The translations under genes were made by a program, and so were the position numbers. The notes under the pieces were generated by a model, which was given only the letters and a program-made list of their open reading frames with translations, was not told where the DNA came from and made no database searches. A stretch of DNA of 64,000 nt from Prostheceraeus crozeri (taxonomy: Eukaryota > Platyhelminthes > Polycladida > Euryleptidae), in assembly GCA_907163375.1 (NCBI GenBank), contig CAJQUW010015600.1, forward strand, positions 1 to 64,000, read 5' to 3'. Position 1 is the stretch's first letter; the number at the start of each line of letters is the position of its first letter. Shown here in pieces: positions 34,290 through 46,392 of this stretch.

Positions 34290-35820
34290 CTTTTATGGCA
34301 AAGGATATAGTCCGCATGGTTTCATTTAGTTGGACATCGACTCGCTTGCAATGTACGGAGTTATTCCAAACAGGACAGCAGCATTCAGCTGTTTTTAGTG
34401 CCAGCACTGTTTCACGTAGCACATAAGCATCAGTGCCCCACGATTAGCGAGCGATCGTATTTAGAAAATTACTTCTTGTCTGTATTTTTTGCTCAGCTTT
34501 GTTAGATGTTCGTTGTAGGATGACGCTCATCCAAAGTACGCAGGCTTAGATTCATGGGATACACGAAAATTGCCAATGTGTACGTCAAATTGATCGCTTT
34601 TTTGGCAGCAGGTGTCTAAGACACGGTAGAAACAATTTTTCGTGTGACTTGGTCGTAGTCTTCATCGAATACATCAGTCAACTACATTAGAGATGTCATC
34701 ATTAAGTACAACGCTGAGTTCTGTTCGTGAAAGTTCGTGCTCGCCGGGTACAACAAATGTCATCGGCATAGACGAATTTTCTGCTTGTTGTCGAAAGGAT
34801 GTCTTTTGTCTAAATGTTGTAGAGAGTTGTTGCTGAGACTTATCCTTTAGGACGGCCACTCTTGTCGCCACCACCTAATTCCAGCTTCTCCCAAATAAAC
34901 CCGAAAGCGGTGGTTTTGCAAGAGGTATTCCTATGATGTTGACAGATTATGGTGGCAAGCACCTGCTACGTTTTAAGAGAAGGCTTTTATGCCATGCGCT
35001 GTATAAGCCGCCGATGGGTCGTGGAACACAACTATTATTTGCTTGACGATGTAAACCGTCTGACTTATGTGTAGTCACTCCAATGAAGTTAGTTTTCTGA
35101 TAAATCTCGTAAAATCTCCTCACTGATAAATTTAGGTGCGGGTTCTATTTGAGGGTGGGTGATATTCGAGAAAAAGCGGTATACACTGATATTGATCATC
35201 CTAATTATCATCTCATCCCTCCCTTGATAATTCATGCCAACTCATGCCAACTGAACTATGTGACCTGATTTATTTTGTGATTTTCATTTTGCAAAATATA
35301 TATTCTCTTCTCTCAATATATAAATATATATATATTTCTCTTCTCTCTCTTCTCATTTGTTGAAGTTCAAGCCCCCCGTAATACGCTCAGCTCTTCGGAA
35401 GAGAAATTTTGTGATACATGTTTCGGCGTTCACTATATTTTAGCATTTAATTTGATTATGTGTCTGATATCGCTTCCTTTACTTTCATTTGCTAAGTTTT
35501 GTAATTTTCTATAACTTCAAAATATATTGTGTCGCCCCACAATAATAAGTATTTGGACCCATTGTCTCAAATACACGATTGTTATTGAAATGCTTAGTAT
35601 TGAGATCACAAAGATGATTAATACATCATCTTTCATTTGTGAATTGTGCCATTCAGTTTCGGTGTCGTCTACCGCGTTTCAAGAAAATGTTGTTTCTTTC
35701 AAATTTTTGGCTCTGGTAGGTAGAATAATTTGCGCTTTCATGTTATGTGGTGATCAATATCAGCTGTCAAATCTACAATAGCTCCCTTGCGTGTCTAACT
35801 ACACCCAAGCCAAAACCAAG
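34290..35820. other. No recognisable gene (1.5 kb)
   Basis: Only short open frames and a pyrimidine/AT-rich patch (TTCTCT and ATAT runs at about 35298-35360) were seen. Confidence 0.5.
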
Positions 35821-35830
35821 ACGATGCCTT

Positions 35831-36141
35831 GGCACTACTGCAGTTTAGTGCACCCTCTATGAAAGAGACGGAAACGCGCCTTCTTCAGTTTAGTGCACCC
35901 TAAAACAACAACGCATTCTCCCGCAAACGATGACTACGCACATTACACCGAAGCGCGCTCGGTGTAATGTGCGAAGACGTAGACGAAGGCACACGAAGAC
36001 ACAAAGACACTCATTTATAACTATAGGGAAGAACGAACGCCATTCATTCTGTTGATTAAATCATGTTGTTCTCACATGCATTTTAGGGTGCACTAAACTG
36101 CAGTAGGGGTAAAAGAGGGTGCACTAAACTGCAGTAGTGCC
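35831..36141. mobile_element. 311-bp MITE with 8-bp target duplication
   Basis: Terminal inverted repeats start GGCACTACTGCAGTTTAG (35831) and end with its complement (36141). They are flanked on both sides by GATGCCTT (35823-35830 and 36142-36149), an 8-bp target duplication as made by hAT, P or Merlin transposases. A second copy of the terminal word (CAGTTTAGTGCACCCT) lies just inside each end. The middle contains a short perfect hairpin (CACATTACACCGA with its complement) at about 35937-35973. It is non-coding and non-autonomous. Confidence 0.9.
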
Positions 36142-36149
36142 GATGCCTT

Positions 36150-39100
36150 TACTATCATATCATTGAGCAGCTTTGGAGGAGCTTGATCTCAGACAAACGT
36201 TTATCCTAGAATATAGGCCTAGATGTTAACTCCTAGATACGAGACAATCACATCACACTGTTGCTATGAGTTTTAACTGAATTTTGTGTTGAAGTCCTTA
36301 TCTCGATAATTACAATGTAGGTACTGAAACACATTCGCGGGCAGTTGTGATTTTGAGAATGCGAGCGCGAATGTACGAAAATGGAGGGTGGTTGCGAAAA
36401 TTCCGGAAGCGGTCATTTGCTCAATTTTATTGATCTCGTTGATCATTTATTCATTTAGATGATTTAAAAAAAACAAAGGATTTTGATGATAACATGCGGA
36501 ATTGAATAGTGACTGTCTACATTTTAGAAATGTTTACCTCACTCTTAGAAAGCGTGATCTCTGTGATAGGTCCACAGTGGTGCCAAAATGTTGAAACTAG
36601 TTAGCCATTTGTAGACCGAGGATGGAGTCAATGAACTCAATTTTTAGTCTACCAAGTGGAATAAGACATCTCAAGTATAAGTGATTTTTTGAGAAGTCCC
36701 TCCACATGCAAGTGCTAGAACCACTTACTTTACATCTTACTGTTTGTATCTGATAATGTTTATCTTTATCCGAAGGGCGAAGTTCACAACCTGACCAACT
36801 TCTGCGTGGGATTGTTCCACTAGCAAAACTGTTGAAGCATGTGGGGTCTTCTTTTATCCTTTCATGTTGCTTTTCTTTTTCATCTTAAAAGTTTATTTTT
36901 GAATCAGCAGATGTCTAAGGAAAACTCAGACGTTAATTGATTGCTGTCACTAAACATCTTTTTCGCAGATTTGGGAAGGTGTCTTTTTTGACTGTCTCGC
37001 TTACACGTAAGTATATCTCTACCTATATAAGCAATCTATAGTTCAAGTGCAATTTCTATTAATGATATATCCGTGAAACACATGCATTAGCGGTTGGATT
37101 ATGTCAAAATGAAAACCACTTGTTTTACGGTTGTGGTGCCTCAGACTCCATATTGAAATAACTTGAAACAGCTTGGAACATCATAGAAATATAGTTTTCA
37201 TTTCTTATTATATGATGTGTGGGACATTATCAAACTACTCTTGAAATCAGCTGTTGACCTGTCCTACAGAGTTCCAATCTACCTACTTTCGCACGCTCCT
37301 TGAATAGAGCGAACATTCATATTTCGACTGTATACAGCAGTTGGCACCACCGAACAGTCAGCTAGGTGGCAGCAAATTCACGAATTCTTGGAAATTATAC
37401 ATGAACTCGGTCTGTAATTGGACAAAGAAAGTTGCCATTCATATAGAAGTTGAATCAAGCCGATATTTGGCGATTGTTTGTACCATCCATGAGGCCTGCA
37501 ATTGAAAAATTACTGAAATAAGGCGATGATATTTAAAAGTTTGCCTAGTAAAGTAGCTGCCCAGAAATCATGGGGTTTCGTGACAATTTCCTTCAGACAT
37601 GGTTAAATGTCGCATAGCGTTCAGTAGAACACAACATTTTTCTTATAATATCCGTGTGTACATAAGACCATATACATATACAAGGTGTTTCAAAAGTAGG
37701 CTAACAGTTGATTTTCCCTAGGAAATCTATGTTGACCGTTCTATTGGCGATTTACACCTGAATCAGTCGGTGGATATCCATGATCAGTCCAACATGAGCC
37801 ATAGACTTCGAAGTAATTGCTACTATCATTTAAGTAAAGCAGCAGCATGTCATTGGCAAAGGAAAAATGATTTTGATATGTCACAAGAGGAAAAGACAAT
37901 CACCCAAACAAACATTATGTACAAATCCATTGTTATTTTGATTGATTGAAATTTAAATTGATTTAGTTTGACTTGAAGAATTTTTTTTAAAGCTTGAGCT
38001 TTTTTGAATTTGCTGCTTCTCATGTTTCAGTCATCTAAAAAATGATCACAGAAAAAATTTTTTCAAAAAAAAAAAATTGAAAAAGGAGAATGGAAAAATG
38101 CCTTTGACAGCAAGAGATGCCTTTCACAGCAATCCTCCATTCAATTCGTTTATCTCATTTTGATCGGGATTGGTTTTGAATGACCGGTCGACCGACGTGG
38201 TTCGTAAGTCAGGAAACCCCGAATTCAGAGATGGTCAGATCAACGATAACATCAAACGAGCAAAGTCAATAGAAGTCCTCAAGAAAGTCAACAAGAGTCA
38301 GAAGATCACTTGACATTTGATGGAAGCTTGTCATTTTGGAGACTGAAAAAGATTGAGAAGCTGAATTTGACGGTTGAAAGAAAGTTGACCCAGACTGTTG
38401 CATGTGCCCTCTGTGTTGCAGCTTTGGGACGACCAGATTTGTTTGAAGACGGCTGGTTGCTCTTGATAGATTGCTTGACAAGATATTTTGGTGTGACGAA
38501 GCCAGTCCAAAAAACTCAGGTCTTTCGTACTATCACCAGTGAAATGGTTCCTGAAAATAGACAGTATGTCACTGTATCAACAAATCAATTGGTATCAACT
38601 AAATGACAATGAACTGCCCTGTATGAAAATCAACGTATGGCTGTCAATTAACTGATTGAAACCTGCCTGGTTTTGAGGTGTACCTTATGAGTGTGATAAC
38701 TGTCTTATCCCTTCTGCCTTTCCTTTTGTGCAGAGCCAGTCACTTACTTTGAGCAGGATGGGATCGCTTTTTTTTTTGAGTGTGTCACCAGCGCATCGAT
38801 TCCAGATGTGTTTTTCAGTAAGTGGATCGGGAACATTTTTTTGCATGGTTGGATAGAAGTGGTCTCCTCGCTCTACGACTCCTCTCCGATCTCTTCGGGA
38901 GATGTTGGGATGGACTTTTACTTTGTGGCTTGGAAAGGCACAACGACGACTCAACACATTTCTTTCTCGCTCTCCGAACCTAGAAAACAGCAGCCCACAG
39001 TGGCCTCAGGTTTGAGAGAGAAAAGTGAAAACTGTGACAGATTTGCTGCCAAGATGTGTTGCACGAAGAATTCTTGTGATGAATTTTGATTTGATTTTTT

Positions 39101-41210
39101 TTGTGAATTTTGCTTCGTTTTATTTTGATTTTTTTTTTAATTTTTTGATTTTGCCAATGTTATTGTTGTTTCATTTTTTATTCATTTTTTTAATTTTTTG
39201 AAATGTAGGTTGTTTTAATTTTTAAGTAGGTTATTAATTTTAATTTCTTATTCTTATCGTCAGAAGCAACTTTTTATGTTTTTCAGAAGAGGAGGAGGAT
39301 GTTAATTGAGGAGAAGGACATTTTGGGATGTCAGGCTGTCCTTTCTTCAATCCTCTTCTTGTTTGTTGTTTAACAGTTTTCTTCGTGATTGAGCTGGTCT
39401 GCGTTGACGAGAGGCTCTTCGTGGGTTCGTTCTCTTCTCCGCAGTAACACTGAAACAACTACTATTATGTTTAATGGGTTTTCTAGTGAATTTTTTTGAT
39501 AGATGTTGGAATAGTTTTTCGACTTCTCATGATCGGAGTTGTTTACATTGGGGTTGTTTTGATTATTATAGGCCGATGAAAAATCTGAGATCATCATGAT
39601 TATTTTGAAGATTTTTATATAATTTTTTTTATTGAATTTTTGTTTGCTTACGAATAAATTTTTTATAGATTACCCATGCATTTTGATATGAATTATTATA
39701 TTAGCCTTATGAATTTATAGTATTAAAACATAAGGCATTTCTAATATCAATTTTTTTCTACTTTTCCTACTTTTTTAAACAACCTTTTTTTGTATATTCT
39801 TTTTGCTAGCATGAGTTTTCTCCATAGCAATTTTCTGTGAAGTAGTCTCTACAATAAAGACTGACAGTATTTATGCCTATACAAGAAGACGCGTGAATTC
39901 ATGAGATGCTGAGACTCAAAATGTCGAATAAAAATGAATTTTGTATGCCATACGGGGATACGTAGGTATGGTTATCGATTATGACTTTGTCGGAGATTGA
40001 CAACTTCTTCAACAACTACAGTCTCGTGTACAACAGCCTACTAGTAGTCCTTATCATCTTAGCTACAATTCCCAACCTACCAGATGCCGAAACATGCCTA
40101 CTTGATTTGCATTTTTACAGGCATCCCAGGAAACCAGTGGTCACCTATACGACACAAAAAGTACGTGCGGACGGAAATTACGTTTGTTCGAAATTGTGGT
40201 GTCCAGAATGTTTTCGTTTTTTAAAATAGGAATATACGTTGGCTAAACGTGCCGATCGGGTGACCTTATAATGTTGCGCTGGTGGGTGGATAAGTCACCT
40301 TTTGTAATATGATCAAACTCGGTTGCATAAGAGCAAACTAGTATTGTCAGAGCTATCATGCTATCTCCCTAAAAGTACAGGGAGAAGAGAAATGATCTCC
40401 AGATGTAATACACTGACAAAATGAGATTAATATGCTCTCCGAAACATTGCAAGCAGATCTAGCAGCATATTTTTCAGATATAATAAATGTATAAATCTAT
40501 GCAAACCTTTATCTTAACTATGCGCAAGGATAGGAAAATTGAATGAAAAATTTGTTCAGTCAGTCAGCTCTTACTTGTTCAATTGCGAGATTCTTCTAGA
40601 TTAGCCTATTTGACTGTTGAGAATTTTACTGATCAATGCGTATACTCTCAAAATGGCAAAATACATTTTGCAACTATTAAGCAACTGCGCATAGGTATTT
40701 TTTTCACAGATAATCTCCTAATTCGTTTACACAATTTGTAAAGGCAGTAATTATTCTGCTCCACTACACATGGAAACAGAGAAAATAACGGAAATCCCAT
40801 GGCCAACCTACTGACAAATCTCCTTACGGTAAAACGTAGCTTGTTACACTTAACAACTAAAACTCCATTTTTACAATATTTGATGTCCTTTTTCTCTCAT
40901 CAATACAAGAATGCAAAGAAAATCTGTTGTTGTCGCCTCCTCATGCCGGCTGCATAGTTTCCGGACAGAAATATGACATTCCATGCAGATCATTCGTTTA
41001 CATTTTGGAGAGATCTGATCATGTAAAGCGCTTAACTTCCTGTTGGGTTTTCAGTCAGGTGACTTCAGACTATCAATTGGCATGAAATGGAGATTCGAAT
41101 TATTTGATGCATGATCTCTGTGAGGTAAGCAAGATAATAAGATGATTTAGTGAATGAAATAGTCTGGCATAGAGCAGTTTTTCAAAAATTATTTTTAAGT
41201 CTAGAGGATA
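36150..41210. other. Large AT-rich region with no recognisable gene (5 kb)
   Basis: No motif-bearing frame was found. Poly-A/T-rich patches occur at about 37980-38080 and 39090-39240. Short frames at 38310-38606, 38808-39089 and 39981-40229 (the last with a hydrophobic segment and CxxC pairs) cannot be tied to a family, so none is called as a gene. Confidence 0.5.
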
Positions 41211-41254
41211 TCAACAAATCTCTCATCCTTAGAATTTTGAAATATGAATATTGA

Positions 41255-41269
41255 AATATATAAATATTA

Positions 41270-41312
<43 letters not shown>

Positions 41313-41410
41313 AATAATTATAATATTTTATTTAATAATATATATAAGTAATTATAATTATTATAATATAATTATTAATAATATTGTATATATAATACAT
41401 TTATAAATAT
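41255..41410. repeat. (AT)n/AT-rich simple repeat
   Basis: A run of ATATAT (about 41277-41308) lies inside about 150 bases of almost pure A/T. Confidence 0.9.
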
Positions 41411-41419
41411 AAATATAGA

Positions 41420-42550
41420 TTGAAAAAATCCGAAGTGGTTGGAATCGATTTGGTGAAGAAATTTTTTGTTCATTCCAAATGTGAGTGTAGTCTTGAATCT
41501 GAAAATCTTTCAAAATGCTCTGCCATGTCTGCTGCTAATTTCGACTTGATATTGCAAATTCAACAGTTGCAGACACCGTCATATAAATCAAGCAATGGCT
41601 TGTTGGCTTCCACACCTGATACAGAAGAGACTATAGGCCTATCACCCTATGACAAAAACACGAATGAAGCTGCCATGCTAAGTCAAACATAAGTCAGAAA
41701 ATGTATACGATCAGATCAAATTATGAAGCTAAAATGCAGATGGTAAGAAAGTCACGTGTTAAGTGTCACGTGACGTTAATTCTAATTCGTAGTTAAATGC
41801 TTATTATCTTCTATTGAAACGCAGCGTTAGCGCCCAGTTAGTCAATATGCTTTTCATAGTAGTGCTATCAGAAAAGATGGTTTGCAAATTTAATCGGTAT
41901 TATGGCCGTCTGAAATATCATAATGCTGGAATATTTCTAAACATGTTCAAGGATAATTGGTTTTGAATTAGAGCTACACATGATGTGTAGGAGGGTAATT
42001 TTGTGTCTTTCTACCTTTGAAGATAGAAATCGTTAAAGCAAAGTCCAGGTTCTGTTCTCAGATGAAGCACTTGACCACATGCGCAGGGATTGATATTCTT
42101 CTTCTTCTGCAAGCGACTAGCTTTTTTATTATGTCTAATCATTGCTTTCCTGTTCTATTTCCCAATGGAAGATGTTTGGATTAAAATCAGTCCTGGCCTC
42201 CTTTGTTTGCTTTGATTGCAAGGAGAATCAAGTAATAACTGAACAATTTGTTCCCTAACCAACGCTGTCGGTTAAGGAACATTTTGGTTTGAAAGTAGTT
42301 ATTACAGTGACATTTCATCGGTCGCAAAAGGAATATTATATATAATCGACTCTTGAAGCTGCTTTTTGGTGAATTGTTGCACCGAATGTGCAGCTGTTGA
42401 GTTTGATATGATTTACTCGTACTTGCAGCATATTGGCTTGAGTTTCTTTTTCGATTGCGTTCTAATTATTTTCTATCGCTTCTGACTGACTCAGCAAACA
42501 TTATTCTGTCTTCTAACAACAATTGTGCTAGTGTGTTGAAGTCACAAAGA
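41420..42550. other. No recognisable gene (1.1 kb)
   Basis: A 90-codon frame at 41420-41692 has no recognisable domain. Nothing else was seen. Confidence 0.45.
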
Positions 42551-42559
42551 CTGATTGAT

Positions 42560-42784
42560 TTTCATTTTTCATGTATGATTACTAAGAGGAATGATTACGA
42601 ACACTGGACCATGTTGCAGCTCCCTGCACCGCTGCGGTGATCGCCAAACCCCGCTGTGCGACTGTGGTCAGACTCAGACTATGACACAAATCGTGGAGGA
42701 CTGTCTTGTCACAGCTCTTCGTGGCGGCTTCGCAGAACTCTGCTTCTCAAGCGGCCAATATTTGGTTGGATAGTGTCTATTTTT
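42560..42784 (+). pseudogene. LINE ORF2 C-terminal remnant (CDCG zinc knuckle)
   Basis: The plus-strand text SLHRCGDRQTPLCDCG, QTMTQIVEDC and LRGGFAEL, followed after a one-base shift by ANIWLDS, matches the conserved C-terminal end of many arthropod-type non-LTR ORF2 proteins (x-CDCG-x-x-QTM-x-HIV-x-x-C...GG...WL). The histidine of the knuckle is changed to glutamine. Only this 3' end survives, as expected for a 5'-truncated LINE. Confidence 0.65.
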
Positions 42785-42789
42785 AATGG

Positions 42790-43770
42790 AATTTTGTAAC
42801 TTTTACCTCAATTGCATCGAGTTGTCTTCCTATAAATTAGCTATTTGTAAATACATACGTGCATACATTTTATTGCATTTCATGTTATTGTATCGTTATT
42901 ATATCGAAGTTAAAATTAAATGCTTTATTTACTGTTTCTTGTGTAGGTCCACTCTACTTTGCTGCCAATTATTGGTTACCTGTTTTATTTCCGCGTGATC
43001 ACAAATCCATTTCTCTAATTGATTGAATATTTCATTTCTTCAATTGAAATGTTTTATTTATTCAGTAACATCGGAATTATTCCGATTTTACGGTCAACAT
43101 GGTCATTACGGTCGACGACAAGCACATGAACTTTGTTTACTTCTTTGTCAATTATTATCTATCTACAACAACGTTCAGGAGTGACGAAGCTTCACTGACC
43201 ATGCATCACATTGAATGACTCGATTAATTAGCTCAAAGACTATCTGGTCATGAAGGTCTAATTCACTCATCGTATTTCACAGTGTGAATGGCATTTTCCG
43301 AGGTTTCAAGTTTCAGCTTCATTTTATCAAGTCTACCTTTGATAAATTGAACCTGACAAGATGATGCTGAACTCCACAATGACGTTCCAATGTCAAAAGA
43401 AACAACAACTAAGGAGTGCTGCCTTCGAGCTTGATATGATATGATACACAGCAGCATTTTGGAAAGATCATCGGGACACTTATTCAAAACAAATTTATTT
43501 TAAAATGCCATTGTTCCTGGTTTCAGTGGCCATCAAGGTCATCTACTTGACTATTATTTTGAGGATGGGTCTATGTTAAAAAGACTATTTTATAGCAGAA
43601 GCAAAGCTCAAGATATGCAACATTACAAGAGCCATTGAGGCAGCAATCGAAGACAAGATGAAATTACTAGTGCAGTAGATGATTTGATTTATAGTTCTGG
43701 TAAGGCATTGGCCGTGAAAGGGTTGAATCATTTGATTCAGGTGTTAACAGTGGATCGTGGAACCTTCAGG
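42790..43770. other. No recognisable gene (1 kb)
   Basis: AT-rich sequence with short frames only. Confidence 0.5.
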
Positions 43771-43774
43771 CTTT

Positions 43775-44250
43775 TGGCAACATTAATCTGTTTCATGCAG
43801 GCTTCTCACATGCCAGATGAAACGATAACTCAAGCCTTCTCTCGACATATTAAGCATGCATAGTCATGCAGCATATGACAAAACAATTTCAGATCTCATT
43901 TGTTGTTGTTTGTAAGTTGAAATTATTGAAATAATGTTATTTTCAGTTTTTCTACGCACAAAAATTAATGTAATTTGTTAATATATATTTCGCCGATCTT
44001 GCCTTCTCAAGTGATTATTACAATTGACAAGGCCTGATCGGCGACATATATATTAACAATATTACATTAATTGATTAATTACATTGATTCAATGGTACAG
44101 TGCATGGACTCCTGAGTCCATGAACAGTGTCATAGTGCATTGTCAGCAGCAGAGACTGGTCAGCAGCTTCCATGTTTACATGCAAAAACAATGATATCGA
44201 TCAATCAATGGTTTTAGATCTGTAAAATTGATACATAATGCATAGACTTT
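43775..44250. repeat. Diverged fragments related to the 5' region of the 55-9488 inverted repeat
   Basis: Bases 43775-43910 resemble 614-760 on the same strand (CTGTTTCATGCAGGCTTC, CCTTCTCTCGAC), whereas 44125-44250 resemble 9002-9096 (GTGTCATAGTGCATTGTCAG, CAATGATATCGATC). The second piece is therefore inverted relative to the first. They are much more diverged than the two arms are from each other. A hairpin lies between them. Confidence 0.65.
43973..44072. repeat. Hairpin of about 40-bp arms
   Basis: AATTAATGTAAT...GCCGATC on the left pairs with GATCGGCG...ATTACATTAATT on the right, with a few mismatches and a loop of about 20 bases. Confidence 0.8.
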
Positions 44251-44703
44251 CAAATTTAGAAGTTTATGCATAATGCATGATTTTGTAAGGCTTTCTATGT
44301 CCACAGGTTAATAAGTTCCACGAAGCAGGTAATTATTTTCCTGATTGGAAATTATAAACCTGATACAGACTTCTATGGAAAAAGTCATGCATTATAACAG
44401 ATAATGCATAGATTTCTTCGGTAATTATTTGTCATTAAAGGATACCCATTTTAACTGTATTACGATATTCAATGGAAGTTGAAACTCATCTATGATCCGG
44501 TAAATGTATTTATAACTCAACATAGCTAATAAGAAAATTTCTATGAACAATGCTATGGTAACACAAAAAGGAAGAAAACATATTAAGGAAAAAAATGAGA
44601 AAGTCAAGAAGACCTAAACGATATCATGATTTTGTTTTTCTCACCGTCGATCTCAATATCCATTATTTTGTTATTTGGAGTGAAAATTTCAAGTTCATTT
44701 TCA

Positions 44704-45915
44704 TTAACTTCTGTTTTCCGATGTCATTTTCATAGTTTTTTCAGGAATCACATTATACCCATTTATGCAATCAGATCGATGGCCTGTAATTTTCTTTGCA
44801 ATTTCCTTGCCTCCAGTAGCTATAATTATTCTACAAACTGCGCTTCGACGTCCTGAATGGTCACTGTAGATAGCAGAATCCTCCCCTGCTGCATCCATCA
44901 AATTTTCTATCATTGCTTTTAATGTGTTGTAACCAATAGGAGAGTTGAGGTACCATACCTTCTCCGAAAATTTTGGGTGGGCATGTAAAAAAATGCCCCA
45001 CTCGTATCATTGCTAGGTCGCAAATGTGAAAATTTCTTAAAAAGTTGTATGAGACATCTTCCTTCTACTTTAGCAGGATGAATATTGAAGCATTTCGGTT
45101 CAATATGATGGTCACGTAGTCCTCCTTTGCCGGTTTTTGAAATGTTTTCTTTATAATTTAGAACCTCGGTTCCATCAGGGAGCTTTTGCAACGTTAGTTG
45201 AGAGCCTTCTCCCCACTTCAATTGACACAGCTTTTGGCCACCTCGCAATCCACAGTTTATCGAAATAAGATACAACAAGATGCGCGTCAACTTTTTCGGA
45301 CAATCACTTCCCAGCAACTTTTTTCCCATAGTTCTTCCTCTAGTTCAGATGAGATAGGCGCTCTATTTTTCGATTCAAAGAAAGTCCTTTTGAAGTGGAA
45401 ATTTTCATGGCAGTATCCAATGCATCTCTGCAGTCCAGGAATAGAGGATCTGTCATAAGCTGCCAATCTGAGCGTCGTTCAAATCGAATATATCTTTGAT
45501 TGCCAAAGAATAGTTGTCTGAGAGTTTCACCCGGGTAGCGATCTCCATTTTGTTTTCTTACTCCGTGAAAGAAAAATCTCAAAGCATCCGACAGCTTTTC
45601 CTTTGAAATACAATCCAACTTTTCATGACCATCATTAGATTCTTCTGAAAGATACATGAGCTGTGATGATTCTGAATTCAATATGCTCGTATTTCTCTCG
45701 CGTATCCAATGGTCGAAAACGTTTCTTGCCCACTGATTTTGATATATAGTACCTTTTGGGATTTGTTTTCGTCTTTCTTTTTCGATTTCATCTTCCGACA
45801 TAGGAGTTGAATGACGTGAGGCAACATTGCTTTCCATGGTTGAAACACCTTGAAAGTTTGATAAGTTATCCAAATCAACATCAAAATCATCATCAACCAG
45901 TGATAGATATGACAT
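44704..45915 (-). pseudogene. Crypton-like tyrosine recombinase 1 (frameshifted)
   Basis: On the minus strand an N-terminal SAM-like part (GTIYQNQWARNVFDHWI, LRFFFHGVRKQNGDRYPG, 45790-45500) leads into the catalytic half: INCGLRGGQKLCQLKW (first Arg), YKENISKTGKGGL, the HxxR box in DHSGRRSAV, ITGHRS (second His) and a terminal Tyr in INGYNVI. The SKTGKGGL/WYLNSP text and GHRS box are typical of Crypton-derived/DUF3504-type recombinases related to ZMYM/QRICH proteins. All catalytic positions survive, but frameshifts near 45335 and 44940 break the frame. The enzyme family cuts and rejoins DNA through the tyrosine. Confidence 0.78.
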
Positions 45916-46011
45916 GACTTTGTTTGGTACGTTGATTTAGAATATGCGAAGGTTGGAAGTGAAATGATGAAATACATGTCAGCTATTACGATATCAAATC
46001 AAATTTCATAA

Positions 46012-46065
46012 CATAGAGGTCGGATTGTTGGCTATCTTTGATAGCTTGGATATCCGACCTCTATG
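46012..46065. repeat. Short hairpin between the divergent recombinase genes
   Basis: CATAGAGGTCGGAT (46012) and ATCCGACCTCTATG (46052) are perfect 14-bp inverted repeats about 26 bases apart. It lies between the two start regions. Confidence 0.85.
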
Positions 46066-46096
46066 CTGATAAATGGTAATTATGATTATGTATCAA

Positions 46097-46217
46097 TATA
46101 AGACTATTGTATCGGTATGACACCAGTAATGCTGCCATATCGACGAGTGCGCGTAGCGTACGAGACGATATCAATGGCAGCATTAATGGTGTCATAGCGA
46201 TACAATAGTCATATTAT
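46097..46217. repeat. Hairpin with about 45-bp arms between the recombinase genes
   Basis: The left arm (about 46097-46143; contains GACTATTGTATCG, TATGACACCA and AATGCTGCCAT) pairs with the right arm (about 46168-46217) with few mismatches. The loop of about 25 bases is GC-rich (GTGCGCGTAGCGTACGAG). It is a possible recombinase site or shared regulatory structure. Confidence 0.85.
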
Positions 46218-46392
46218 TTATGAGATGTTTATTTCCGTCACTACAGGCATGGATTCCATGCATAGATTGATGCTACAGGTGTTAGTCCAAAAACACAGAT
46301 GTCTTAGTAATTTCTCGAAGATATCACTGTCTTAATCAAATTCAAAATCCCGTTCAAATGTAGATTATTTTCAAGGCGAAGGTCTTAGCGCA

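Noticed and set aside
37681..37720. ACAAGGTGTTTCAAAAGTAG, resembling a mariner-type terminus
   Set aside because: No inverted partner was found within several kilobases and no transposase is present.
38310..38606. A 98-codon plus-strand frame
   Set aside because: No domain, a strong overlapping minus-strand frame and AT-rich low-complexity surroundings make it unlikely to be a gene.
39240..39597. Overlapping minus-strand frames rich in Ser, Thr, Asn and Lys
   Set aside because: The composition reflects AT-rich DNA. No splice structure or family motif supports them.
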